A DNA stretch of 64,000 bases from Thiohalocapsa sp963704155. GTDB taxonomy: Bacteria > Pseudomonadota > Gammaproteobacteria > Chromatiales > Chromatiaceae. Of the stretch, positions 7,374-15,826 are shown one piece after another (positions within the stretch are counted from its first letter, which is position 1; the number at the start of each line of letters is the position of its first letter). The position numbers and the translations under genes are program-made. A model generated the notes under the pieces. The model was not told the origin of the DNA and did no database searches. It was given only the letters and a program-made list of their open reading frames with translations. Where the stretch lies: positions 19,053 through 83,052 of the forward strand of contig CAVPHF010000037.1 in NCBI GenBank assembly GCA_963704155.1, written 5' to 3'.

Positions 7374-9776
7374 TTAAACCGCCTGCTTCGCAAACAATAG
7401 CGCCGCGACATCGTCGAATCGGCTGACGAAGTGCACCGTCAGGCCCTTGCGCACGTGATCCGGCACCTCGTCGTATTCGCCGTGGTTGTCCTCGGGCAGC
7501 AGTATCTCTTTGATGCCGGCACGGCGGGCGGCGATCAGCTTTTCACGCACGCCGCCGATCGGGAAGACCTCGCCGGTCAGCGTCAGCTCGCCGGTCATGG
7601 CGATGCGGCGCACCGGCTTGTTCAGCGCCAGCGACAGCAGCGCCGAGGCCATGGTGATCCCGGCCGATGGGCCGTCCTTGGGCGTTGCGCCGGCGGGAAC
7701 GTGCAGGTGGATGAAGCCCTTCTCGAAGAATGCCGGATCGGCGCCGAGTCGGGCCGCGTGGCTGAGGATGTAACCATAGGCGATCTCGGCCGACTCCTTC
7801 ATCACGTCGCCGAGTTGGCCAGTGAGCTTGAAGCCGCGGTTGTACGCGTGGGTACGCACCGCCTCGATCGACAGCGTCGCGCCGCCCATCGCGGTCCAGG
7901 CCAGACCGGTGACGACGCCCGGGCCGGAGAGCTTGCGCTCGTCGCGAAACACCGGGCTGCCCAGGTAGTCCTTTAGGTCCTCCGGGGTCACAGTGATCGG
8001 GATCGGCTCGTCTTCGAGCAGACGAACGGCCGCCTTGCGCACGATCTTGCCGAGTTGTTTTTCCAAGCGTCGAACGCCGGCATCACGCGCATAGCCTTCG
8101 ATCAGCACACGCAGCGTCTTGGAGCCGACCTTTAGTACCCTTCTGTCCAGTCCGGCGCGCTTGATCTGACGCGGCAGTAGGTAGCGCTTGGCAATCGCCA
8201 GCTTCTCGGCCGCGATGTAGCCGGCCAGCTGGATCACCTCCATGCGGTCGAGCAGCGGTCCGGGGATGCTGTCGGTTTGGTTGGCCGTGCAGACGAACAG
8301 CACCTTCGACAGGTCGAAGCGCAGATCGAGATAGTGGTCGAGAAAATCGACGTTCTGCTCCGGGTCGAGCACCTCCAGCAGCGCCGAGGCCGGGTCGCCA
8401 TGGTAGCTGGCGCCGATCTTGTCGATCTCATCGAGCATGATCACCGGGTTGGCGGTGCCGGCGTCCTTGACGGCCTGAATGAATTTGCCCGGCATGGCGC
8501 CAATGTAGGTGCGCCGGTGGCCCTTGATCTCGGCCTCGTCGCGGATGCCACCGACCGAGAAGCGGTAGAAGCGCCGGCCCAGAGCGTCGGCGATCGAGCG
8601 GCCTATCGAGGTCTTGCCGACACCGGGCGGACCCACCAGCAGGATGATGGAGCCGGCGATCTCGCCCTTGTGGATGCCGACCGCGAGAAACTCCAAGATG
8701 CGCTGTTTGACGTCGTCGAGGCCGTAGTGGTCGCGGTCGAGGACGCGGCGAGCGCGCTTGAGATCCAGCTTGTCCGGCGAATGCTGGCCCCAGGGCAGCA
8801 GCGTGATCCAATCGAGATAGTTGCGCGTGACGGCGTATTCCGGTGACCCGGTCTCCAGCATCGCCAGCTTGTCCATCTCCTCGTCGACCCGCTTCTGTGC
8901 CTCCTCGCTGAGGCTGAGTTTCGACAGCCTGTCCTTGAACTTGTCGACCTCAGCGGTGCGGTCATCCTTGGCGATGCCGAGTTCTTTCTGGATCGCCTTC
9001 AACTGCTCGCGCAGAAAGAATTCACGCTGCTGCTTCTGCATCCGTTCCTCGACCGATGCGCGGATCTTCTGCTGCGCACGCGCGAGCTCGAGCTCGTTGT
9101 TCAGCAGCACCAGCACCTTTTCCATGCGCTTGAGCAGCGGCACCGCCTCGAGGACCTCTTGCAGCTGCTCCTTGGTGGAGGTGGTCAGGCTGGCGGCGAA
9201 GTCGGCCAGGTGGGATGGATCATCGGGGCCGAAGCGGTCGAGGAACATGCGCAGCTCCTCGACATAGAGCGGATTCAGCGGCAGCAGCTCCTTGATGGTA
9301 TTGATGATTGCCATCGCATAGGCCTTGACCTCCGGCTCGGGCTGCGGCTCCGGAAGGTAGGTGACGCGGGCGGAAAAGGGCGGCGCGCGATCCATGACGC
9401 GCTCGATGCGAAAGCGCTGCAGGCATTCCACCAGCACCTGAAGCTTGCCCTCTTCGTCGTTGACGCGATGCACGCGGCAGGCGGTGCCGACCTGGTAGAA
9501 GTCTTTCGGATCGGCGTCCTCGGAGGTCTCGCTGGCGGTCAGTATGACGCCCAGGATCTTGTGCTCGGTCTTGCCGACCGCCACCAAGGTGCTGCGCCAA
9601 TGATTGGCATCCATCAACAGCGGCACTGCCTGGCCCGGGAAGAACGGACGCGCGGCCACCGGCAGCAGCGGCACCAGCGCCGGGAGCACCTCGTCGGCCC
9701 TGGCCAAGGTCGTCTCGGCGTCGTCCTGTATCTCTTCCTGCCGTTCCTCGGGCGTCTCGTTAGCGGCGTCGTTCAT
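7374..9776 (-). CDS. lon: ATP-dependent Lon protease
   Basis: Cytoplasmic AAA+ serine protease of 800 aa that degrades misfolded and regulatory proteins. The order is an N-terminal LAN substrate-binding domain (about 30-230, starting LPALVPLLPVAARPFFPG), a coiled-coil segment, the AAA+ domain with Walker A GPPGVGKTS and Walker B VIMLDEIDK, and the C-terminal S16 peptidase domain with the dyad Ser704 (KDGPSAG) and Lys746 (GGVREKLIAA). An acidic leader of some 30 residues precedes the LAN domain, as in Lon copies found outside the usual clpX-lon locus. It lies 68 bases after rsmA on the same strand and may be read with it. Confidence 0.93.
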   Translation of the reverse strand: MNDAANETPEERQEEIQDDAETTLARADEVLPALVPLLPVAARPFFPGQAVPLLMDANHWRSTLVAVGKTEHKILGVILTASETSEDADPKDFYQVGTACRVHRVNDEEGKLQVLVECLQRFRIERVMDRAPPFSARVTYLPEPQPEPEVKAYAMAIINTIKELLPLNPLYVEELRMFLDRFGPDDPSHLADFAASLTTSTKEQLQEVLEAVPLLKRMEKVLVLLNNELELARAQQKIRASVEERMQKQQREFFLREQLKAIQKELGIAKDDRTAEVDKFKDRLSKLSLSEEAQKRVDEEMDKLAMLETGSPEYAVTRNYLDWITLLPWGQHSPDKLDLKRARRVLDRDHYGLDDVKQRILEFLAVGIHKGEIAGSIILLVGPPGVGKTSIGRSIADALGRRFYRFSVGGIRDEAEIKGHRRTYIGAMPGKFIQAVKDAGTANPVIMLDEIDKIGASYHGDPASALLEVLDPEQNVDFLDHYLDLRFDLSKVLFVCTANQTDSIPGPLLDRMEVIQLAGYIAAEKLAIAKRYLLPRQIKRAGLDRRVLKVGSKTLRVLIEGYARDAGVRRLEKQLGKIVRKAAVRLLEDEPIPITVTPEDLKDYLGSPVFRDERKLSGPGVVTGLAWTAMGGATLSIEAVRTHAYNRGFKLTGQLGDVMKESAEIAYGYILSHAARLGADPAFFEKGFIHLHVPAGATPKDGPSAGITMASALLSLALNKPVRRIAMTGELTLTGEVFPIGGVREKLIAARRAGIKEILLPEDNHGEYDEVPDHVRKGLTVHFVSRFDDVAALLFAKQAV

Positions 9777-9844
9777 GCTCTACTCCAGCGCAATCGCTCA
9801 AAAATCTCCGGCATTCGCCCTACCTCACAATCGGCGGGTGTATC

Positions 9845-10696
9845 TCAGGGTTGACCGTTGCGAATGCAACAGTTGTTGGCCAGGCGCACAAAGTCGGCGA
9901 CCGCGATGGTCTCGGCGCGCGCCGAAGGATCGATGCCGGCGGCCTTCAGCTGCGCTGGCGTAATCAGTCCGCTCAGGCTGTTGCGAAGGGTCTTGCGCCG
10001 TTGGCTGAAGGCGGCCGCGACGATCCGCCGGTGCAACGCCGGATCGGAGATCGGCGACGGCAGCGGGCGATGCGGGCGCAGCCGCACCACGGCGGAATCC
10101 ACCCTCGGCGGCGGCCTGAAGGCGCCTGGCCCAATGACGAAGAGCCGCTCGGCGCTGCACCAGGTCTGCACCATCACCGACAGCCGGCCGTAGACCTTGC
10201 TGCCGGGCGCGGCGCAGATGCGCTCGACCACCTCCTTTTGCAGCATCAGGTGCAGATCGTCGATGCAGCGGGCTTGTTCCAGAAAGCGGAACAGCAAGGG
10301 CGTCGAGATATTGTAGGGCAGGTTGCCGACGAGACGCAGGCGCCAGCTTGCGGCGGTTGGCCCCTCGGCCCGATCTTCGTGCCAACCTTCGATTAGGCTG
10401 TGCGTGTCGGTGCACAGCGAGCAGAGGTCGAAGGCCAAGGCATCGGCATTGTGGACGGAGAGCGCGCCCAGGCCCGACAGGCGCTCGCGCAAGGGCGCGA
10501 TCAGGTCGCGGTCCAGCTCGACGACATCCAGCGCGCCGGCGGCGCTCAACAGTCCTTCTGTGATGGCGCCCTGGCCGGGTCCGATCTCCACCAGCCGCTG
10601 GCCAGGTTGCGGATTCACCGCGCCGATGATGCGCCGGATGATGCCCGGATCATGCAGAAAATTCTGTCCGAAGCGCTTGCGCGGACGGTGCTCCAT
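9845..10696 (-). CDS. rsmA: 16S rRNA dimethyladenosine transferase (KsgA)
   Basis: Dimethylates the two adjacent adenosines in the 3'-terminal hairpin of 16S rRNA (A1518 and A1519 in E. coli numbering) as a late 30S assembly checkpoint. The 283-aa protein begins with the typical KRFGQNFLHD, followed by the SAM-binding EIGPGQGAIT and the catalytic NLPYNIST. Between the SAM-binding region and the NLPY motif there is an insertion of about 20 residues (around ALCSLC...EDRAEGPTAA) longer than in the E. coli enzyme. Its ATG is 6 bases after the deaD stop, which implies translational coupling with an RNA helicase; both act in ribosome biogenesis. Confidence 0.93.
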   Translation of the reverse strand: MEHRPRKRFGQNFLHDPGIIRRIIGAVNPQPGQRLVEIGPGQGAITEGLLSAAGALDVVELDRDLIAPLRERLSGLGALSVHNADALAFDLCSLCTDTHSLIEGWHEDRAEGPTAASWRLRLVGNLPYNISTPLLFRFLEQARCIDDLHLMLQKEVVERICAAPGSKVYGRLSVMVQTWCSAERLFVIGPGAFRPPPRVDSAVVRLRPHRPLPSPISDPALHRRIVAAAFSQRRKTLRNSLSGLITPAQLKAAGIDPSARAETIAVADFVRLANNCCIRNGQP

Positions 10697-10702
10697 TAGG
10701 TG

Positions 10703-12826
10703 TCAGCGGTCGCGGCCCTTCGGACCACGGCGCGCGCCGACGCCCGGCCCGCGATCAGCTCCGCCGCGAAAGCGGTCATTGCTGCCGCGCTCCGGCTCGC
10801 CCCTCCCGCGTTCCTGGAAGCGACCGCCCGGTTGGTCCGGCGCCTCGCCGTTGCCTTGCCGGCTTGGGCCGGCGCCCTTTGGCTGGAAACGCGGTCCCTT
10901 GGCTTCGGGTGCCTGGAAGCGCCGCGGCGGGCGTGAGTCGCCGCCCTTGCCCAAGGTCGTGATGCGAAGCGCCTGGCCGCGCACATAGACGCGTTTTAAG
11001 TGATTGAAGATCTCCTTCGGCATGCCGTCCGGCAGGTCGACGGTCGAATGATCGCCGCGGATGTCGATGCGACCGATGTAGCGCCCTTCGATGCCCGCCT
11101 CGTTGGCGATGGCGCCGACGATTTCGCGCGGGGTCACTCCATGGTCATGACCCACCTCGATGCGATAGCTGGCCAGCCCGGCCGCATTGCCGTCGCGCTC
11201 GCGCCGCGGCTGATCAGGCCGATCGCCGCGGCGTCGATCATCTTGGTAGCGCGGCGGCCGGTCGCCGCGGTCGTCGCGCCGAGGCGGCCTGCCGCGGGCG
11301 TCTGATCGCTGCGGTCGGTCGCGTCGCGCCGGACTTGGTGGCGGGCTCGGCAACTCCTCCACCTCCAGCGGGCGCTCGCGCTGCAGCTGGAAGGTGAGCG
11401 CCGCCGCGATATCCAGCGGCTCCAACTCCAGCTCGCCGGCCAGGTTGCTGACCAGCCGGTAATGGAAGTCCAGATCCTGCTCGGCCAGCGTTTGGCGCAG
11501 CTCGGCGGTGAAGCGCTCGATGCGCGAACTGCTGAGTGCCTGTGCAGAGGGGGCATCCATGCGCGGCACATTGGCGCCGATGGTGCGTTCGATGGCGCGC
11601 AAGAGGCCGCGCTCGCGGGGCTCGACCAGCAGGATCGCGCGCCCGGAGCGGCCGGCGCGTCCTGTGCGCCCGATGCGGTGCACGTAGGTCTGCGGGTCGG
11701 TCGGGATGTCGAAATTGACCACGTGCGTCAGACGCTCGACGTCCAGGCCGCGCGCGGCGACATCGGTCGCGACGATGATGTCGAGCCGCCCGTGCCGAAT
11801 GCGGTCCAAGGTGCGCTCGCGCATCTCCTGGGTCATGTCGCCATGCAGCGGTTCGGCGGTAAAGCCGTGCGCCTTCAGCTTGTCCGCCAGCTCGGTGGTG
11901 GCGTTCTTGGTGCGCACGAAGATGACCATGCCGTCGAACGGCTCGATCTCCAGCATCCGCGTCAGCACATCCAGCTTGTGGAACCGCGTCACGACGATGT
12001 GCTGCTGGTCGATGGTTTCCAGCGGCTCGGTGCCGCCCTCCACGCGCACCTCGACGGGGTCGGTCAGCCGCTTGCGCGCGACTCGCAGGATGGTGTCGGG
12101 CATGGTCGCCGAGAACAGCGCCACCTGACGCGTCTCGGGTGTGTGCTCGAAGATCCAGTCGATGTCCTCGGCGAAGCCCATGTTGAGCATTTCGTCGGCC
12201 TCGTCGAGCACCAGTGCACGCAGACCGGCCAAGGTCAGGGTGCCGCGGCGCATGTGGTCCATGACGCGTCCCGGCGTCCCGACCACCACTTGCGGATGAT
12301 GCTTGAGCTGGCGAATCTGCAGCGTATAGCTCTGGCCACCGTAGATGGGCACGACATGGAAGCCGGGCAGGTGCTGCGCATAGCGCTGCAGCGCCTCGGC
12401 CACCTGCAAGGCGAGTTCGCGCGTGGGCGTCAGCACCAGGAGCTGCGGCAGGTGGGCGCCGGTGTCGAGTCTGCTCAGAAGCGGCAGTGCAAAGGCCGCG
12501 GTCTTGCCGGTGCCGGTCTGCGCCTGACCGAGCAGATCGCGCCCGGCCAACAGATGCGGTATGCAATCGGCCTGCACCGGGGTCGGCGCCTCATAGCCCA
12601 GCTCGGCGACTGCCCGGGCGACGGCAGGATGCAGGCCAATGGAGGCGAAGGTCGCACGCTCGGCCTCGATCTCATGGGCGACCGCTGGCGTGGCGGTCGC
12701 CTCCGCGGCATGGGGTGATGCGGGCGCTGGCCGCGGTTCGGCGGATCGCGTCGACTGCTCCGCGTCAGATGCGTTGACGGGCGTCTCGGTGTTTGAGGTA
12801 TCAGGGGTCGGGGCTTGATCGGACAT
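10703..12826 (-). CDS. deaD: DEAD-box ATP-dependent RNA helicase, DeaD/CsdA type
   Basis: RNA helicase of 707 aa for ribosome assembly and RNA remodelling, especially in the cold. Visible motifs are the Q-motif region, AQTGTGKTAAF (I), VLDEADEML (II), SATMP (III) and HRIGRTGRAGR (VI). After the two RecA domains come a DbpA-like RNA-binding domain (around EVGHDHGVTPREIVGAIANEAG) and a long Arg/Gly/Pro-rich tail. The N-terminus has a roughly 70-residue low-complexity Thr/Ala/Pro/Glu-rich extension. The start is set at the ATG at 12826 (MSDQ...); the open frame reaches further upstream but that part does not look coded. rsmA follows after 6 bases. Confidence 0.9.
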   Translation of the reverse strand: MSDQAPTPDTSNTETPVNASDAEQSTRSAEPRPAPASPHAAEATATPAVAHEIEAERATFASIGLHPAVARAVAELGYEAPTPVQADCIPHLLAGRDLLGQAQTGTGKTAAFALPLLSRLDTGAHLPQLLVLTPTRELALQVAEALQRYAQHLPGFHVVPIYGGQSYTLQIRQLKHHPQVVVGTPGRVMDHMRRGTLTLAGLRALVLDEADEMLNMGFAEDIDWIFEHTPETRQVALFSATMPDTILRVARKRLTDPVEVRVEGGTEPLETIDQQHIVVTRFHKLDVLTRMLEIEPFDGMVIFVRTKNATTELADKLKAHGFTAEPLHGDMTQEMRERTLDRIRHGRLDIIVATDVAARGLDVERLTHVVNFDIPTDPQTYVHRIGRTGRAGRSGRAILLVEPRERGLLRAIERTIGANVPRMDAPSAQALSSSRIERFTAELRQTLAEQDLDFHYRLVSNLAGELELEPLDIAAALTFQLQRERPLEVEELPSPPPSPARRDRPQRSDARGRPPRRDDRGDRPPRYQDDRRRGDRPDQPRRERDGNAAGLASYRIEVGHDHGVTPREIVGAIANEAGIEGRYIGRIDIRGDHSTVDLPDGMPKEIFNHLKRVYVRGQALRITTLGKGGDSRPPRRFQAPEAKGPRFQPKGAGPSRQGNGEAPDQPGGRFQERGRGEPERGSNDRFRGGADRGPGVGARRGPKGRDR

Positions 12827-13152
12827 CGGAAGGTCTCGGCGATGGGCAGCCGCCGACCGACGGAGGCAGGAGGGCGGATAGCGCGGGAAAACAAACCAGT
12901 ATGCGGCGTGAGCGTTTGTCGGCGCAAGCGCTGGTTGCGCTCTCGAGGGGGATTCAATCGGCCATCGCAACAAGGGTCCAATCGGTCAGCGGACGAGGCA
13001 GATGGTTGTACCTCGGCGTCGGCTGCGATTCGTCATGCGAGACGGTCTAGGTCCATTGGTACGTTTGCGTCCAGCGATGACAGGTCCAATCTTGTACAAA
13101 TCGCCGACAACTGATCGATCCATCCCGATCAGTCCGTTTCAGGAGCCGAACA
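12827..13152. other. Divergent control region between deaD and the aarF-like gene
   Basis: No gene is seen in these 326 bases. They must hold the promoters of both divergent genes. The only clear structure is the inverted repeat at 13110-13133, listed separately. Confidence 0.4.
13110..13133. repeat. Perfect inverted repeat upstream of the AarF/UbiB-like gene
   Basis: ACTGATCG, an 8-base spacer, then CGATCAGT: an uninterrupted 8-bp inverted repeat ending 19 bases before the ATG of the next gene. It could be a regulator's operator or a 5'-UTR hairpin over the ribosome-binding region. Confidence 0.45.
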
Positions 13153-14505
13153 ATGTCCATTGATGCAAGCACCAAGGGTTTTCCCGTCCCGAGCAGACGT
13201 CTCAGCCGACTCTGGCACCTCGGGCGGGCCACGACCGATTTCGCTGCCGGCGTCGGCGTGCGCGGCATGCTCGACATGGCCCGCACCGGTGGCCGCGGCA
13301 GCGGCCGTATCCAGCTCAGTCCCGCCGCCACTCGGCGCTTGACGGACCGGCTCGCGCGGATGCGCGGTGCGGTGATGAAGATGGGGCAACTGATGTCCAT
13401 GGACGGCACCGACGTCTTCACGCCGGAGGCGGCCGAGATCATGGCCACGCTGCGCGACCGCGCCGAGCCGATGCCGATGAGCCAGCTCACGCGGGTGTTG
13501 TCGGCGGAGCTGGGCAAGGACTGGAACAATGCCTTTCGCAGATTCGATTTCCAACCCATCGCCGCGGCCTCGATCGGACAGGTGCATCGCGCCGAAACCA
13601 AAGATGGCCGCCGGCTGGCGATGAAGATCCAGTTTCCGGGGGTGCGCGAGAGCATCGACAGCGATATCGACAACCTCGGGTTTCTGGCGCGTAACTTTGG
13701 CATGTTGCCGCCAGGCTTGGACCCGCGGCCAATGCTCGACGAGGCGCGGCTGCAACTGCACCGTGAGGCCGACTATGTGTCCGAGGCGGCCTCGTTGAGC
13801 GCCTATCGCAGGTTGATCGCCGATGATCCGCACTTCTTCGTGCCGCGCGTTCATGACGACCTCTCGACCACGCGCATCCTGGCCATGGACTTCGCCGAGG
13901 GCGTCCCCATCGACCGGCTCGCCGCCCCGGGTTTTCACCGCGACCAGCGCGACCGCGCCGCCACGTCGTTGACGCGGCTGACACTGCGCGAGCTGTTCGA
14001 GTTTCGCCTCGCACAGACCGATCCCAACTTCGGTAACTTTCTCTATCACGCCGAGACCGGGCGCATCGTGCTGCTCGACTTCGGCGCGACCAGCGCAATC
14101 CCGGCGGACCTATCCGAGGCCTACCGGCAACTCGCACGCGCCGCCGTTGCGGACGATGCCGAAGGGTTGCGGGACGCCGCGCTGCGGCTCGGTTACATCG
14201 GCACGGATGATCCGCGGGACAAGGTAAACGCCTTGATCGAGCTGATCCGGCTGTCGGGCGAGGTTCTGCAACCGAATGGACCCTACGACTTCGGTGGCTC
14301 GGACCTGTTCGAACGGGTCTATACCCGTGGTCGCGATATGTTTCTCGACCAGCGCTTCACGCGCTTCCCGGATCCCTCGACCATGCTGCTGCATCGCAAG
14401 TTCGTCGGCATCTTCATGCTCTGCCGGCGCTTGCGTGCGCGGGTCGACGTGTTGGGCATGCTGGAGCCTTATCTCGCCCCGTCGAGTGATGCCAGGTCGG
14501 GCTGA
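13153..14505 (+). CDS. ABC1/AarF/UbiB-family kinase-like protein
   Basis: A 450-aa atypical protein-kinase-like protein of the ABC1/UbiB family, whose members support ubiquinone synthesis or lipid handling through ATPase activity. The family-specific KxGQ motif (VMKMGQLMSM, about residues 74-83) and the Ala-rich nucleotide loop (AAASIGQVH) are present, as is the lysine strand AMKIQFPG. Catalytic-loop residues appear in DPNFGNFLYH, and the metal-binding DFG-like motif in VLLDFGA. It lacks the C-terminal membrane segments of UbiB proper and stands apart from ubiquinone genes, so it is a paralogue of unknown substrate and no gene symbol is given. Confidence 0.85.
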   Translation: MSIDASTKGFPVPSRRLSRLWHLGRATTDFAAGVGVRGMLDMARTGGRGSGRIQLSPAATRRLTDRLARMRGAVMKMGQLMSMDGTDVFTPEAAEIMATLRDRAEPMPMSQLTRVLSAELGKDWNNAFRRFDFQPIAAASIGQVHRAETKDGRRLAMKIQFPGVRESIDSDIDNLGFLARNFGMLPPGLDPRPMLDEARLQLHREADYVSEAASLSAYRRLIADDPHFFVPRVHDDLSTTRILAMDFAEGVPIDRLAAPGFHRDQRDRAATSLTRLTLRELFEFRLAQTDPNFGNFLYHAETGRIVLLDFGATSAIPADLSEAYRQLARAAVADDAEGLRDAALRLGYIGTDDPRDKVNALIELIRLSGEVLQPNGPYDFGGSDLFERVYTRGRDMFLDQRFTRFPDPSTMLLHRKFVGIFMLCRRLRARVDVLGMLEPYLAPSSDARSG

Positions 14506-14582
14506 AACCCACAGGCGCAACGGGTTCTCGCCCACAGTTAGGCGATCGGCTACCACAGCCGGGATCGATTCGTCGTCGAATG

Positions 14583-15164
14583 CTACCGTGTGCCGAGTGC
14601 TACCTTGTCGTAAACCTCGCCGAGCAGCAGTTCAGCATCGACAGCCGAGAGAGGGATGCGGTCGGATGCGTCGGTGAAGGCGCTCAGGTTCCATGTGCCG
14701 TCCGGCTGGCGCACGAACAACTCTGCTTGGACCTGGTCCTGCGAAAGCAATAGGTAGGCTTGCAGGCTCGTCAGAGTGCGGTAATGCTTGAATTTGTCGC
14801 CGCGATCGTAGGCCTCGCTGGAGTGCGACAGCACCTCGACGATCAGGGTGGGGTTGGTGACCACGTCCCGGCGGTCGTCATAGAACAGGCGCTCGCCGCA
14901 GATCACCATCACGTCTGGATAGGCACCGACGGCGTCTGCCTCGATGCGGACCTTCAGCTCGCTCGCGTAGACGCGGCAGGGTTTGCTTTTGAGCGCGTTA
15001 CCCAGTTCACGAATGAGGTTGGCGACGATCAGGTTGTGCCCTTCCGTGGCACCGGTCATCGCGAACACCTCGCCAGCGACGTACTCGCTGCGTCGGTCTA
15101 CCGCGGCGCGCTCGCTAGCGAGCCAGTCGTCGAACGTGAGTTGCGGGACGAGTTGGGCGGTCAT
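14583..15164 (-). CDS. Uma2-family restriction-endonuclease-like protein
   Basis: A 193-aa protein of the Uma2/DUF820 family with a PD-(D/E)XK nuclease fold. Recognisable elements are LTFDDWLA near the N-terminus, SEYVAGEVFAMTG, the core VGAYPDVMVICGE and NPTLIVEVLSHSSEAYDRGDKF, whose D and ExL positions are the expected metal ligands, and KHYRTLTSLQAYLLLSQD. The start is the ATG at 15164 with GGAG 8 bases upstream; it gives the standard N-terminus. The family is much expanded in cyanobacteria and in some Chromatiales; its biological role is unknown and a link to mobile DNA is only suspected. Confidence 0.85.
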   Translation of the reverse strand: MTAQLVPQLTFDDWLASERAAVDRRSEYVAGEVFAMTGATEGHNLIVANLIRELGNALKSKPCRVYASELKVRIEADAVGAYPDVMVICGERLFYDDRRDVVTNPTLIVEVLSHSSEAYDRGDKFKHYRTLTSLQAYLLLSQDQVQAELFVRQPDGTWNLSAFTDASDRIPLSAVDAELLLGEVYDKVALGTR

Positions 15165-15434
15165 GGCCAGTCTCCGCTGAGCGGCAAATTGGTTCGCGTT
15201 TGAGTATAGCGCCTTGCCGACCTTGTCGGAGCAGAGCGGCATGCCGATGGGCTGGGGCGCAGCGTCCAACGCTGGCGCCTGGGGCCATACCAGTTCAAGC
15301 GGTCTATCGCGCTGCCACGGCAGTGACCCCGCTCATAGACAATTTCACGCCGCGTTTCGAGCTCCGCAACCGATGCGCATGCGCCAACGCAGGAGCAACC
15401 ACAGCGGCCGCTCTCCTGCCTCGCGTGCGCGTGT

Positions 15435-15554
15435 TCAGCGGCGACCGTTCAACGCGTTCGTGAGCTTGTCCTGCAGCTCCTTCGCCCAGCGCGGTTGCGG
15501 TAGATTCCAGCCGATGACGATGCCCACGGCGATCCAGAAGAGCGTCAGCAACAT
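15435..15554 (-). CDS. 39-aa single-pass membrane protein
   Basis: A small protein with one hydrophobic helix (LLTLFWIAVGIVIGWNLP), followed by an amphipathic, positively charged tail with the pattern PQPRWAKELQDKL. The ATG at 15554 has TAGGAA just upstream. Similar short W-rich proteins with a 'GWN-PQP-WA' core recur in gammaproteobacteria as hypothetical proteins, from memory of the family. The longer open frame upstream of the ATG reads as non-coding. Function unknown. Confidence 0.6.
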   Translation of the reverse strand: MLLTLFWIAVGIVIGWNLPQPRWAKELQDKLTNALNGRR

Positions 15555-15740
15555 GTTCCTAGCCTCTGTGAATGAGAATTCTGGCGGATCCGCCGAGATG
15601 AGTTCGACTGTTCGCCTCCGGCCTGTGCTGCAACCTGTCGGTGGTGCGACCCGGCCGTCAGGCCGGCGTATCGCGCGTGGCGGGCACGAGCCGATCGGCG
15701 CGATCACGAGAGCGCCGAGGCCCAACGGCGCCAGCGTCGT

Positions 15741-15779
15741 CGTGAGCCAGAGCCGTGAGCCGGAGCCGTGAGCCAGAGA
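15741..15779. repeat. 13-bp tandem repeat, three copies
   Basis: Three consecutive copies of CGTGAGCC(A/G)GAG(C/A), in the 272-bp gap between the small membrane protein gene and the helicase gene. The rest of that gap shows no gene. Confidence 0.6.
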
Positions 15780-15826
15780 TGCTGCAGATTGGTCATGTTT
15801 AGGATGTTGCGGTGCAGCCCATCTGC

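Noticed and set aside
11238..12566. 442-codon frame overlapping deaD on the same strand
   Set aside because: Arg/Ala-rich translation typical of an out-of-frame read of a GC-rich gene; the DEAD-box motifs are all in the other frame.
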